Assembly: GCA_034509925.1 (NCBI GenBank)
Contig: CM067532.1
Span: 3,676,142 to 3,740,141, forward strand
Length of the DNA stretch: 64,000 nt
Direction: 5' to 3'
DNA from: Hirudinaria manillensis
Lineage: Eukaryota > Annelida > Clitellata > Hirudinida > Hirudinidae
How positions within the stretch are numbered: the first letter of the stretch is position 1; each line of letters opens with the position of its first letter. The notes under the pieces are model-generated. The model was not told where the DNA came from. It made no database searches and saw only the letters and a list, made by a program, of their open reading frames with translations. Below, in pieces: positions 11,334-23,280 of this stretch. Position numbers and translations under genes: made by a program.

Positions 11334-13069
11334 CTAACAAAATAATAAATTGTTTGAACATCAATCAAAACTAGGCTAATATTAAGATGTCATAAAGGAA
11401 TGTTCCATAATTTCTCCAATCTAGGAAAATGAACCATTAAAATTAATATCACTTTTGGACATGCCTTAGTCTGGGAAATTTTAAATATTTATATATTAAT
11501 ATGTAAATGGGTATCCTTCATTGCTACAATCAATACTAAGTTCTTTATCTGTATTCATTCGATTTTTACGATTCTAACCCATTTGTTTTTAAGCATCATC
11601 ATAATCGGATTTACGTATAAGGTGAACAAGCAGTAGCTTAGGGCCTGCACTCTGCTCCCAAAAACAAAATCCAAAAATTAAAAATCTACTGAAAGCGTCA
11701 TCGTCTTTCTCCTGAGTCAACATTTATTTATTTCCAAACAAATATTTTAAGTGATCAAAAAAGGATACGCTATAACAGTCATAAATCCATATTATATGTC
11801 AGAATATCCTTCCAACCAAAATTAACCGATTATTAAATGGATTTATATTTTATTAAAACTAATTCAGTGTCTTTGGTCGTTGGTCAGGCGACCGGTCGTT
11901 CTCTGCCGGCGCACCCATGACATGTGTCCTCCCTCCGAACATTCGTCTGACGCGTTCATATCAGTACTAAAAACTTTTTTATTCAGCGTACTGATTTTTT
12001 AAAACTACATATTTCATAGTTTTCATCATATTTATCACGCTTTATCATTTTGTTTACCCAACTGTAACTTTCTTTATCATTTAATTTTTATAATTTTATT
12101 ATCATAATTTTTTTGTGACTGTCTGCGGCACCATTGCATCCCATCGGGATAGAATGTGCACGTTAAAAATCGGCTAGATAAATGTAAATGGTAATAAGTT
12201 ATTCTACAATTTTGTTCAAAAAAACATTTAAATGATATTTTAAACCAAATGTGTAAAGTGAACCATTGCCATCACTAAAACCTAAATATGACCCTGATCA
12301 TAATCCCAAGCAATAATCTGAACATAAGCAATCAAGCCTTATTTGAGAGTTCTTAAACTCAGTAGCTGCTTTCAATTAAACCAACTGGTTTAATAGTATA
12401 AATGACTTGATTAATGATGCTTATTGAGCCAATAGATATATTGAGCTAAAGGTTTAAGCATTAAGATATGCAATGCTTGATGGGCCTCTGAAGAAATAAT
12501 TTAAGATTTTGTGATCTACTCGACAATCGACAACAAATTAGAACGAAAATGTTCTGTCTCAAAAATGACGCTTTATAGGTTTGTTGTAATACTTTTAACC
12601 GGCTCAGATTAAACATAAAGTTTTAAAATTTATCAAAGTAAATTACTTATTGTGATGGCTCGCCCAATCGACAGAAAGTAGCTCAAGAACAGAAAAAACA
12701 TCGAGTCTGTTTATCACAATGTTCTTCATTTCAGATCCATTTGTTTGTAAACAATGACATCATGAACCAAAGTTATTGGAGCAAGTGAAGTCTTAAATTT
12801 CATATTCTCTTCAGTCTGGTGTTCGCAGACTCGTTCTCATCTTTTGAAATTACATCAAAATCTTCTTTAATTATATCTGAAAGGGTCTAAATAAAAATAA
12901 TAAAAAAAAAACAAAGCAACATTATTTTTGAAATGGAAGCGTTTTAAGGCAATAACCAAATTGGATTCTCTATATAGGTAAGGCTAGCGTATTTTGACAG
13001 ATGTGAGAGGCAAATATTTGAACGTATACCTACCGACAAAATTTAAATGATTTTATCCGAAAAGTTAAA
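11334..13069. other. AT-rich non-coding stretch with a possible LINE 3' end
   Basis: No exon is recognised. A GC-richer segment at about 11880-12195 ends with CGGCTAGATAAATGTAAATG, resembling the 3' UTR and short-repeat tail of a CR1/Rex-like LINE. The rest is AT-rich. Confidence 0.35.
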
Positions 13070-13330
13070 ACGCTCCATTTCAACTCCAAATTCATCGTCA
13101 CACTGAACCAATTCAATCGAATCCTTTTGTGATGTTCTGTCAAGAATGATTTTTACTAGCGCTTTCTAAACTTTAAAAATCCGCTTCTCCGAAGGTATCT
13201 ACGTATTGGAGACTGGCTTAAATTCAATTTCAACTTTTTTTCAACTCCCATTGAAAAGCATTCTCCTTTGCAAGCTTCACGAACAAGAATTCTCTTTTGA
13301 TGACGATTCAATTTTCGAGCTCTTCCTAAT
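13070..13330 (-). mobile_element. Tc1/mariner-like relic
   Basis: Read on the minus strand, this segment is clearly homologous to 19556-19790. Both share, for example, GTGAAGCTTGCAAAGGAGAA, then TTTAAGCCAGTCTCCAATA and TTCTTGACAGAACATCA, in the same order. It corresponds to the helix-turn-helix and linker part of a Tc1-type transposase. It is frameshifted and lacks the DDE region, so it is a small dead copy. Confidence 0.6.
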
Positions 13331-13430
13331 ACTTAGTTGGATCTATATCTATCTGGATCATTTAAAAATCATCTGGCAATATTTCTGGAACATTTTGAAA
13401 CCCTTTTGAAATATCAGAAAACGAGTTTAT

Positions 13431-14264
13431 TTAGTGCCTTTATTTGTCCTTTCTCCATTTCACTAAGATGTCTTCCGTAACCCATTTATAATATGCTTAA
13501 CTAACAACCCTTATAAAAATAAAATAATTATTTAACATTGCCCTTTTTACATAGCTCCTTATTATATTAGCCACTAGTAATGATCAATGTAATAAAATAC
13601 TATTTGCTGCACATGAAGAGATACCATCCGTAATCTTTGAAACGTCTCTTAACAACAAGAAAAGGGATTTTTCCATGGGGTTTCATTCATATTTAAATTT
13701 TATTTCACAAACATATTGACATTTTATTAAGTGAGAATGGAGGCATAAAATAATTTATGGTTTTTCAGAAAATTAAACGAAATGTAAAATTTTAGCCCAA
13801 CCTTACGACTTGCACTTTATAACAACATTTCAGTTTTTGCTCAATCCTAATTGTCTTTAATTTAACAAAACGAATGATAAGCTTAAATCAAATATTAAAT
13901 CAAACAATCACGCAACATAGCAAACATCAAGGGAGTTCGATATGAAGTGAATAAAGCTATGTGAATAAATAATGCCCGCTTCTCAAATTACAAAATATAA
14001 ATATTATTTGATTCTGTTAATTTTTTTTATATAAATACTACTTCTGATGATATCACACAATATCAGTTCTAATCTAAAGAAAGAAAGAAAATTTTGGCAA
14101 CCCTAGAACGTATACATGGTGTTGGATACTCCCAAAATAAGTTTGGGTTTCAGGAAGGCAGTGCACAAGTATTTGGCTTTTAATGACTATTAAAGTAATA
14201 AAAAAAATACGAAAGAAAAATAGCAAGCCATAATTTCTTTAAGGACCCATACACTCGAGTTATG
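13431..14264. other. AT-rich non-coding stretch
   Basis: No gene or clear repeat is recognised. Short A/T runs only. Confidence 0.4.
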
Positions 14265-14750
14265 AACAGGAGGAGTTCAGAAGAGCCTGGATAAACTGAA
14301 AGATCTGTTAGAGTGGTGCAGAATGGCTTTTAAGCCTACAAAGTCTAGGAGCCTGGTTCTATCAATAGGAAAAGTCCCCAACGATATCTCCTTCCAGGTC
14401 GCGAGACAAAGAATTCCAACTGACAAGAAACAACCAGTAAAAAGCTCGGACAGAGTGTTCGACCAAACCCACAGGAATGGAAATCAAGTGCCGCAGTTTG
14501 TACATTGACAAAAGAGAGTCTGGAGGTGATTCGATGCTTGTCGCTTCCCGGAAAATTTAAGATATGGCTGGTACAATTCTATCAAGAACGTTTTGGCTAT
14601 CAACAATCTACGAAATCAACCCGCATAAAAAAGTTACTAATTCTGACCCCGTGAACCATATCGCTGACATTCTCCTGCTGCCGGGCTATGGAACGTATGA
14701 TCAACAGACATTTTAAACTACCTCCAAGCAAACAACCTCATATCCCCGGA
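14265..14750 (+). mobile_element. LINE family A fragment (reverse transcriptase, after the catalytic motif)
   Basis: The plus-strand reading LDKLKDLLEWCRMAF, KSRSLVL, then LPGKFKIWLVQF parallels the minus-strand copy at 37.4-37.9 kb (LDKLDDLLGWCRMAF, KSRSIAL, LQGRFKVWVL). This is the palm-to-thumb part of the reverse transcriptase, just after the FxDD catalytic motif. The frame breaks near 14508 and both ends of the element are missing. Confidence 0.6.
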
Positions 14751-14905
14751 ACAAATTTATGTATTTTCTGACAGCATCTAAATAAAATTATTGCATTCAT
14801 TTAGACATTAAAAAAAAAGAATTTTTATTTCACTTTAATGATCTTAAAATAAATAGCGAGTTAATAAAAAAATTACACATACAAATATATATATTTAACG
14901 AGAAA

Positions 14906-15156
14906 TTTATAATAGATTCAAGTAATATCATTTATAATAGATTCAAGTAATATCATCCAAAAGATATAAATTTAAATATAAGTTTGTCAAATTTCAGATC
15001 ATTTGGACAAGAGCAAATTACTTTGAAAGTTTTTAAGGCTAATTTTATAATAGATTCAAGTAATATCATCCAAAAGATATAAATTTAAATATAAGTTTGT
15101 CAAATTTCAGATCATTTGGACAAGAGCAAATTACTTTGAAAGTTTTTAAGGCTAAT
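14906..15156. repeat. perfect 113-bp tandem duplication plus a 25-bp partial copy
   Basis: Positions 14931-15043 are repeated without any difference at 15044-15156. A further 25-bp partial unit (TTTATAATAGATTCAAGTAA...) precedes them at 14906-14930. The unit is AT-rich and non-coding. A diverged piece (TCATCCAAAAGACATAGG, then ACATTTGGACGG) lies at about 15244-15290, so the unit belongs to an older repeat that was recently duplicated. Confidence 0.85.
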
Positions 15157-15429
15157 TTTTCAAATTTAAATGCTAAAATTGAAAATTAATGGTTATGATT
15201 AATTCGTGTATTCACAACATTAATGGTTATGATTAATTCATGTATCATCCAAAAGACATAGGTTTGCCAAATTTTAGTACATTTGGACGGTCGGGAAGTA
15301 ATCGAAAAATCGATTGCAAGTTTTGAATACCGAATACTAAGTTAAATAAAAGCGAACTCTCGTCATGATTAAGTGCTTAGTAAATAAAATTCGAAAAATG
15401 TAATGTATGTGTAAACTTTAATCTCTTAT

Positions 15430-16100
15430 AATAACCTATGACGATATATGGGAGTAATACACAATATTTCCTCGCCAGGCCATTGATCACTAGGGCCAAT
15501 CTCATAGATGGTTTGAAACAACCATGGAGCAGTGCTACCTCGATCGCTTGCAGTCCCTTGCACGTTTGTTGGAATAACCTTCATTCGTCTGCAAGTGAAT
15601 TGTCGGGACACCCTTCCTGGGCTTTCACAAAATCCTCGGATACTATGAGGATTTGCTGCCTGCCACGTCGAAGAACATCGCTGCGAATCTTCTCCCTCAC
15701 TAAGGCGAGGCTCCTGTACTTCGCAGGGTTGACAGCCATTCGGTACTACCCGTTTTCTGAAAAACCTGTTCATTAGGATGATATTGTCCATAAATATCTT
15801 TATTGGGGGCATGTAAACGCCTTTACCCCTGAAACATTAGACCCAGTCGCCTTCATTAGGATCTGCAACGCCAGTACGAACAGGATGCGTAGGTATCCCG
15901 ACCTCATGAGGAACCCAATTCGTCGTGTTCGTCTTGGTATACTGATGGTACATGATGGGTTTCAAACTCTTTCCATAAGAACACTGACCATTAGGCGTTG
16001 GCTAGGTTCAATCATACCTCAGAGAGATTTAGCAATCTCCTTTGGCCCTTGGATAGTCTTCCAGATCATGGAGATGGCTCATGACAACCTTGCACAATAA
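15430..16100 (-). mobile_element. LINE family A fragment (reverse transcriptase)
   Basis: The minus strand reads LFVLALQILMKATG about 15840-15880 and then KIFMDNIIL, the decayed FxDD catalytic motif (Asp to Asn), in the same order as the 37.4-38.0 kb copy (LFVLALQILLKTAG, then AFVDDTTL). Frames change repeatedly. It abuts the 3' side of INTS14, about 140 bp from that gene's stop codon. Confidence 0.6.
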
Positions 16101-16162
16101 ATGGACATTTCAATGCTTTGCCAAATTTACCAAGACTGACACAAACTTTGACACATAATAAG

Positions 16163-16173
16163 TTTATTTTATT
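16163..16173 (-). promoter_or_regulatory. INTS14 poly(A) signals (two overlapping AATAAA)
   Basis: On the minus strand, two overlapping AATAAA hexamers (AATAAAATAAA) lie about 70 bp past the INTS14 stop codon. Confidence 0.6.
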
Positions 16174-16239
16174 AGTAAAAATGATGTATTGCAAAAGAAA
16201 AATATCAATAAATGAATGCTTAACCAAACTAACAATCAT

Positions 16240-18592
16240 TCATGCCGGTAAAATAACTTGATTCAAGTCATATACAATAGGGGATCTAAGGATGCTGGCA
16301 GCATGACTCATCTGGATAGCTGAACTCGGATGTGAACTGCTACTGAGAATTGTGCATTCCCTTTCAAGAAGACATGCCAGGGACTCAAATACTTCAAAGA
16401 AACCTATAGTCAGAGCAGCCCTCCTAAGACGATTAAGTTCCTGAAAATATTTGTCATGATGCTTAGAAGTGGGGCCAAGTTTTTACACATCAGGATTCAT
16501 CTAACTTCCTTTGGTATAAAAATGTTAAAACACTTTTTCTTTAAATTTTGAAAAGAAAGGACTGGAAAATTATGTGAAAATAATTAGCCAGCCAAGTAAA
16601 GAAAATACCATAAAATGAGTTATGTGAAGTTGCCTAAAAAAACCAGTGTCGATGACAAACTGATTGTAATTACTTTAAGGCCCAACTGGCCCTCTATAAA
16701 ATTATGGGGTGCCTAGGTTTAACAAAAAATATGGCTTTCCAATCATATTTCAAAACTTACTTTATAAAATTGAGGCTGTTTTTCTGGAAGCTTTCTGGCA
16801 CTTCTTAAAATTTTCTGAATATCTGCCTTCATAAAATACTTTTCAAATATTATTCTATCAGAAAAATTTATATCTTCTAAATGCTAACTTGAAGTCCGGT
16901 ATTGTGGATCCATACTACACAATTCTGGGAATAGCTCTTCTTGTCAGATGAAACAACTGGAAATGGAGATTTTCCATCAACATAAGGGTTGGTGCCCAAT
17001 TCCCTTGAAGGACCCATCTTAGTTAAATCCCCAAGCCATGGTACTGGAAAAGAACCTAAACCAAAACAACAAACTTTACATCAAATAATTGTTGGAAATG
17101 ACTTTTTAAAATTCATAAGAAAAATATGTGTGGTAGTTATAATTAGAAGTGATATATATCAACTTTTGAGGAAGCAACAACCTGGATGAAAAATAGAAAG
17201 TGTTAAGCTGGACTTTTTCTTTGAATCTGCAAAGGAATATAACATTCCATACTGGTTCTTGCTGAAAAAAAATGCTTCTTTGAAATCAGGTGTATGTGGA
17301 ATTAAATAATTTTAATAGCTTGCCTCAGCTGCACAATAGCCACCATGCCCTCAACTTTAAAACTACCATGAAGCAGGACAGTAAATGTTGGTACTTTATC
17401 TGGAGATTCTACAGCCTCATTTAGCTCTGTCATTGGACAATCATTGACAATCAGTGGTAACATTTTTATATTTGTGAAATTCTCACCTGTTACTGGAAGC
17501 AAGAGATGTCTTGATTTAAAGGGAGGACTAGATACATCACAATTTTCAAGGAATCCACAAATTTCAATCTCTTTTATGAGGCTGTTCATATAAAAGTGTT
17601 ATATAAAAGATACATTGTTTTTTATTTTCTCTTTTTTTAGAAATTGCCTTTTTGGCATATGAGAAGCCCTGTTAAAGTGCTTCTTGAGTGATTTTGGAAA
17701 TAATTAAAAATAAGTTTTATGCAAAATGCATTTGACTAACACATCACAATCAAATGAAGGAAACACTGATACAGATCCCCTGAGCTGCCCACATCTAAGA
17801 GTGGTAACAAAAGGCACGAAGTGTTTCTTTGCCAAATTCAAGAACAAGTCTCTCACAGAAGGAGCGGACAAAATTTTATCTGGAATGAATAACTCCCCAC
17901 ATGACATTTCTATGAGTTCTGAGTACATGGCACAACATGTATCATGCATAGCGTCGGTAGCTGGACTCGACAGACATGTCACTAGAAATTTGTTAGAAAA
18001 CTTAAAGGGAAAGAAGTCAAGATTTCTTTTAGGCAGAGACTTGGTATCTAAGAACTTCCATAAGGAGCTTTGGCCAATTCCTACCCCACTGTCTGTGACC
18101 AATATTATCTATCAAACATATTATGATATCAAAGGTTAACAAAGAATTAACAATGAATAATACAAATATTAATATTACTTGGCCTGTTGTATGTAATCCC
18201 CATTCACTGGTGAAAATATTGTTTGCTCCCTCCAAACCAATACTTGTGATTGTTTTGTTCCAGTCTTTGACTGATTTTAAGGCCAGTTTAATTTCGTTGT
18301 AGTCCCTCGTAAAAGGAACAAGTGGATGATAAGAAGTAGCAAATACAACCTCGAAAAGAATATTGTGTTAAATTCGTACATATGGTATACATATATATAT
18401 ATAAGAATCCAAGTTCACAATTCATACCAGAGATACAAACTCTAGTTTGCAGTGTGTGTTTAAATAATCAAGAAAAGTGTTTATTCCTAAGATTGCCAAT
18501 TGATGCACTGTTATGACGTTGTCATCCTCCCCATAAATGTTAAGAGGTCGAGTCATCGAAAGTGACAAATCTAAAAGAATAACAGTCGGCAT
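16240..18592 (-). CDS. INTS14: Integrator complex subunit 14 (VWA-domain protein), eight exons
   Basis: Exons: 18592-18428, 18349-18179, 18108-17741, 17581-17324, 17261-17182, 17055-16889, 16826-16761, 16440-16240. All phases join, giving 1476 nt and about 491 aa (human INTS14 is 518 aa). The N-terminus is a von Willebrand A domain starting MPTVILLDLSLSMTRP, with the metal-site D-x-S-x-S at residues 8-12 and LVTDSGVGIG further on. The middle has SSPPFKSRHLLLPV and LLHGSFKVEGMVAIVQL; the C-terminal helical part has QKILRSARKLPEK. In the nucleus INTS14 pairs with INTS13 in the Integrator complex, which cleaves snRNA and promoter-proximal transcripts. The intron after 17324 starts with GC (GAG|GCAAGC), and the frame across it supports this. 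Introns are 50-200 bp. The start ATG is the first before the VWA strand; an upstream ATG in frame at 18604 is less likely. Confidence 0.9.
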
Positions 18593-19509
18593 GCCAAACA
18601 ATACCACTCAACAATAACAAACAAATATCTAATGCAAATTATCGCCGATTACCGCCTTGGATAAACAAACTAGATAATTGGACATAGATAATGAAATTTG
18701 GCAATTATATGCATAGTTACACATTATTATAAAATATATGTAACATATAATTTTAATGCACAAATTATATTAACGAGCCATATCAAAATTTATTTAAAAA
18801 TCACATTTTGACAATATACCAGTAATATTTAATCCACGCAAATTTTCGAAAAAAAACACAGTCTCAGTCGATCCCTTGAAATTAAATTTCATACACTTGT
18901 CTAAGCTAGGAGAGATCGTGAAAGCCGGTCGACGATGAATGAATTTATTCACCTCCTAATCGTTATTCAGAATGGGAGGAGCCACAAAAGTGGGAGGAGC
19001 TGTATTTGGTTGGTAACGAAGATACCCCTCAAGGTAATGGAGATCTAGAATGAGCTCAAGAACTTTGGCTGAATTATTGTTATTAAAGTGTAAGTTAAAA
19101 AAAACTTGAAAAAAATGCTGCTATGAATATATTATATCTTTATGAGTATATTATATCTTTGATATTTTCATAACATGCACCTCATTTAGGCGAATTATTA
19201 GTTATTAACTTTTTTAAATTAAACAAAAAACTATATTGGTTTTTTTAGTTAAATTACATTGGACAATTCTGACTGGAAAGCTGCGGGAGAAATGTCCGCT
19301 AAAACGGAAAGCACTGATAATAATTATCTGCGAGGTGCATGACAGAGTACTTGTTCGTGTCTTGTTACTACTTGAAATCCCAGTACTTGTATCAAATAAC
19401 TCAAAATCAAATAATTTGTCCTTACCCTAACCCATCAAGGCGTTCATTTTTTTAAATAATACCTTCACAGTATATCTTCATATCAGGTAATACAATGTTG
19501 TCAGACTAT
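18593..19509. other. INTS14 upstream region, non-coding
   Basis: No exon was recognised. The region should contain the INTS14 promoter and 5' UTR, but no clear core element stands out. Slightly GC-richer DNA at 18900-19060 is the only local feature. A 64-codon open frame at 19236-19430 has no domain hallmarks. Confidence 0.4.
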
Positions 19510-20400
19510 TTTAAAAGAATGCAGATAGTTATAGAACCAACTAAGTATCAGGAAGATCTCGAAAACGGGATTATCATGGAAGAGATTTCTTGTTTGTGAA
19601 GCTTGCAAAGGAGAATGCTCTTCAACGGGGCTTGAAAAAAGTTGAAACTGAATTTAAGCCAGTCTCCAATATGTAGATACCTTCAGAGAAATCTATCTTT
19701 AAAGTTAGAAAGCACCAGTAAAAGACATTCTTGACAGAACATCAAAAAAAAATTCGATTGAATAGGCTTGATGAGATGATGATTTTGAATGTGAATTGGA
19801 GCATTGCAATTTTTCAGATGAAAAATATTTTAAATTTGACAGTCCATATGGGTTCATATATTAATGTCAGAAGTCCCAAAAATCACGCTTAAAAAGAAAT
19901 GTTGGAGATCATTGATGGGCTGCCATTTCTTCTCTTGGTTCATCAGATGTGGTGGTCTTAAAGAGGAAACAAAATTTGTCAGAATGTGTTTAAATTCTAA
20001 ACAAATACCTCCTATGCCTATACAGTAGATTTCAAGGAGATAAGGTTATCTTTTAACAAAATAATGGCTCCATCCACATATCAATACCAAAAAATGTTAT
20101 TTTCCAGAAGAATCTGTGTCTTAAAGTGGTCTGCTTCGACCTCCGGACAAAACTCCTACTGAAAATGTGTGGGGATTGCTCAATAAGCAAGTATATTCTA
20201 ATGCTAAGGAAAAACCTTGCACTTTCGAATTGAAAAAAATGTCTGAGCGAGATGATAAAGTTGGACAATAAGAGGCTGAAATTGTTCTTGGAATCAATGA
20301 AAGATCGAGTTTAGGAAGTGTTTCAAAAAAAGAATGACAAAACACATTGTCGGCTTTATTTATTTTAGATTTTAAACGTTTGTTTTAACCGGAAAAATAA
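19510..20400 (+). mobile_element. Tc1/mariner-like transposon relic
   Basis: A plus-strand Tc1-type transposase is visible in pieces with many stops and frame changes: an HTH/linker part around 19556-19790 and a C-terminal part around 20120-20200 (TPTENVWGLLNKQVYSNAK, matching the PxENVWG block before the last catalytic acid). It closes with a segment like the 3' end of the Tc1 copy at 57.9 kb. Clear terminal inverted repeats were not identified. It belongs to the same family as 13070-13330. Confidence 0.6.
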
Positions 20401-21058
20401 AGATTTTTGCTTTCATATGAGGTTCACCGATTTTCACTTTTTATCCTATTTATAGTTTTTTGCTTAAATTACAAAATATAGCTGTCCAAAATCACTGAAA
20501 TTAATATCTTCCCGTAGCTACTGAATATCTACGTATCATATAAATAAATGGTTTAGATATGACTTATAACAACAAAATTATAGTTAAAAAACATGAGTGT
20601 CCCAACCTTCCCAGACAGCAATGATATCCGGACCGGAACATGGTTAGGCGCCGGCATTGCATGGCCGGGTCGGGCCTATTACAATTCTTATGCAGGACCA
20701 GTTAAACTCGGCCGACGTACGACAGCCGGCTACTATTCTGCATATTGGGATCCGATGTATATATGTATGCATACATATTATGTAGTACATAACTATAGTT
20801 ACATAGTTATGTTGTATAACAGCCTAAAAAGTTATTATAATTTAAATTAAACTATCAAACAATTATTAAATAAACAATTTAAATTGAAATAAAAAAAATA
20901 TGAGGATAACTTAATCTATATCATACAAGCAACCATCGATCCCTGTTATTTTTATTCCCGCTTCTTTTCAAAAATTGTTTATGGTCCCCCTGTTTTGAGT
21001 TTGTGACCGAGCCAAAAAGGTAATCTTATTTTGTCACATTTGGTTTCTCGCTTTAAAC

Positions 21059-22036
21059 ATGAAGCGTAGTAGATATTCTTGGGGTAGATCGGCGAGGGCG
21101 GTCAGAAGACGTGTCAAAAGACAGCACGATTTACTGTTGGAAGAAATTAATGACGAAATTAAGAAAAGGTTCCTTTTGCCTTCTGATGCCAATTCAACCA
21201 CAACGTTTAGATGCCAAAACCAAGTTGATGAGTCTAGCGCAGCATATTCAGAAGGCGATGATATTGCAAATGATTATTTTAGTTCTTCGATTAGTTCTGA
21301 AGAAGTAGCATGCGATGAACCATCACTTGCGGATAAGCTATCGCATTGGGCATTAGAAGATAACATTAAATTGTCATCACTGTCTAAGTTATTAACCATT
21401 TTAAAACCGTATCATTCAACTCTACCTATTGATGGTCGTACTCTTTTAAAAACTCCAAGCAACTATAATATTAAACAGCTATCAAATTTGAAAGGAGAAT
21501 ATTATCATTTTGGTATTGAAAACTATTTAATATTTTTGTTGACAAATGTAAATAAGGCAGTTATAGGTTCAGATGTATACTTGCAGTTCAAGGTGGATGG
21601 TCTTACTTTGTTTAAAAGTTCATCACAAGAATTGTGGCCAATTTTATGCATGATAAAAGGTTTACCATCCCAGATTTTTGCTGTAGGGTTATATTGTGGA
21701 TATGGTAAACCAGTTAGTATAACAGAATATCTCCAAGATTTTGTTGATGAGCTTGTGTTATTGACTGATTCTGGAATAACAGTTGATGATTTTCACTTTA
21801 AATTGGTAATAGATTGCTTTATATGTGACGCACCTGCGAGAGCTTTTATGAAAAACATAAAATCTCACACAGGATACTATGGATGCGAACGCTGTAAGGA
21901 AGAAGGCACACTTGTGAATAATCGAATGACATTTTTAAATTTAGACAAAGATTTAAGGACACAAGCAGAATTTATTGGTGATAATTTTGATGAACATAGA
22001 AAAGGAGATACAATTTTAAGTCAAGTATTGCCATGA
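21059..22036 (+). pseudogene. CACTA-like transposase, 3'-deleted (copy 1)
   Basis: The 325-codon frame begins exactly as the intact copy at 24170 and is nearly identical. It retains the first conserved Asp (VDG), the CDAPAR block and the CERC zinc pair. The 1241-bp deletion then joins it at AGT to the first exon of the downstream gene in another frame, so it stops after five foreign residues. The DYMHLVCLGV block and all later sequence are lost, so it cannot be active. The deletion junction has a 3-nt microhomology (AGT). Confidence 0.8.
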
Positions 22037-23280
22037 TCCAGAAAGCAATTGGACAAGATATGAAAAAGTTAGGTACATCTGTGAAACTGGTTAGACATGC
22101 TAATTTGTTTTAACTTTCTACTAGTTATATTTTGCATGTTGATCTATCCTTATATACAGACGATATAAATTATGCTAATGCTAAAAGAAAATTAGCACAA
22201 CAATACACTGATTTGTCTGATGTTGTTAGTGGCGATAGTGACAAGGAAAAGATTAAAAGAAGGTTGTTTCATGGATATAAACCAAATTATTATGTGAAAC
22301 ATTTCAAACTGAAATTTTGAATTTATAGGAAGATTCATAAGAGAAAGTTTGCAGCAGATCTTTCAACAGATGAAGAAGCAGAGACAAAGTATTTTGCCTT
22401 ATTCTGATAACTAAATCTATTGCAAATTTTATGTGTCAGTTACCATGAATATATAAATGAATCATTGCAGCCACCAAAGAAATTATACCTTACCGACCCC
22501 CAAACTTCCACCTGCCTTAGCTTCAAGAAATGGTTGATTTTTGTTTTAATTTAGAAGCAATGGTCTTGATAGCTAGTAATTTTTTTAAGGGATATATCCA
22601 GAAAAGCCATCAATACAAGGTATTTCTTGCAGTGAGGATTGCAGTGTGGCTTTGGATGAAACTGGTGAATTTAGATATTGTATGTATTTCACATAATTTG
22701 TATTTGCAACATTGATTCACACATTTCAGAATCATTTCGTGAAAGTCAGAAGGGCACTATGCTCGACGTACCAGACTCTAGGAAGATGGCATCCAGTTTC
22801 ATCCAAACAACAACTGCAATGCCCATTCACACTCAAAATTTTGGTGCTTTGGTAGAACTATGTAATATTCCTTGATTTTTTTTTTCACTTTTAAATTTGA
22901 TTAAATAGTAATCTAATTTCACTGACAGTGGAAACTATGAATTTGAAGATGGATGCACTCCTCAGACAAAATGCAGAATTAAAGGAGTCAATGAAAAGTT
23001 TGTCGGGTGTCTTAACCAATACCACAACGAGTGTGAAACTCCCAGATGTACAAATTCCTTTGCAGTCAGAGGATGATTTTAAGAAATTGGAGGCAAAACT
23101 TCCAGATGAAAATTGTTATGGCTTATTTGTAGGTTTTGATTGAATTTTTTTCCTATTATGTCTACTAAAAGTAATATTTTAAACTACAGGTTGCAAAAGG
23201 AAGTGCGTCTTTGGCTGAGAAATGCCCCAGACAGGAATGGGGGCCGCACTAAAAGATTGTTAAGTAAAGCATTTTCCTAA
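22022..23280 (+). pseudogene. DUF4806-type accessory gene, broken (copy 1)
   Basis: The remains of the second element gene start inside its first exon at the deletion junction (22022). They continue through the exon at about 22130, which carries a 6-nt in-frame insertion creating a TGA at 22318-22320, and through the exons around 22730-22870 and 22930-23140. The exon that carries the DUF4806 core is deleted and joined with two filler bases (GG at 23199-23200) to the last exon. It is inactive. Confidence 0.65.

Noticed and set aside
13206-13409. Plus-strand 67-codon frame
   Set aside because: It is the antisense of the Tc1 relic that reads on the minus strand; no domain on the plus strand.
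17726-18139. Plus-strand 137-codon frame inside INTS14
   Set aside because: It is the complement of INTS14 exon 3, whose VWA motifs and splice phases are decisive.
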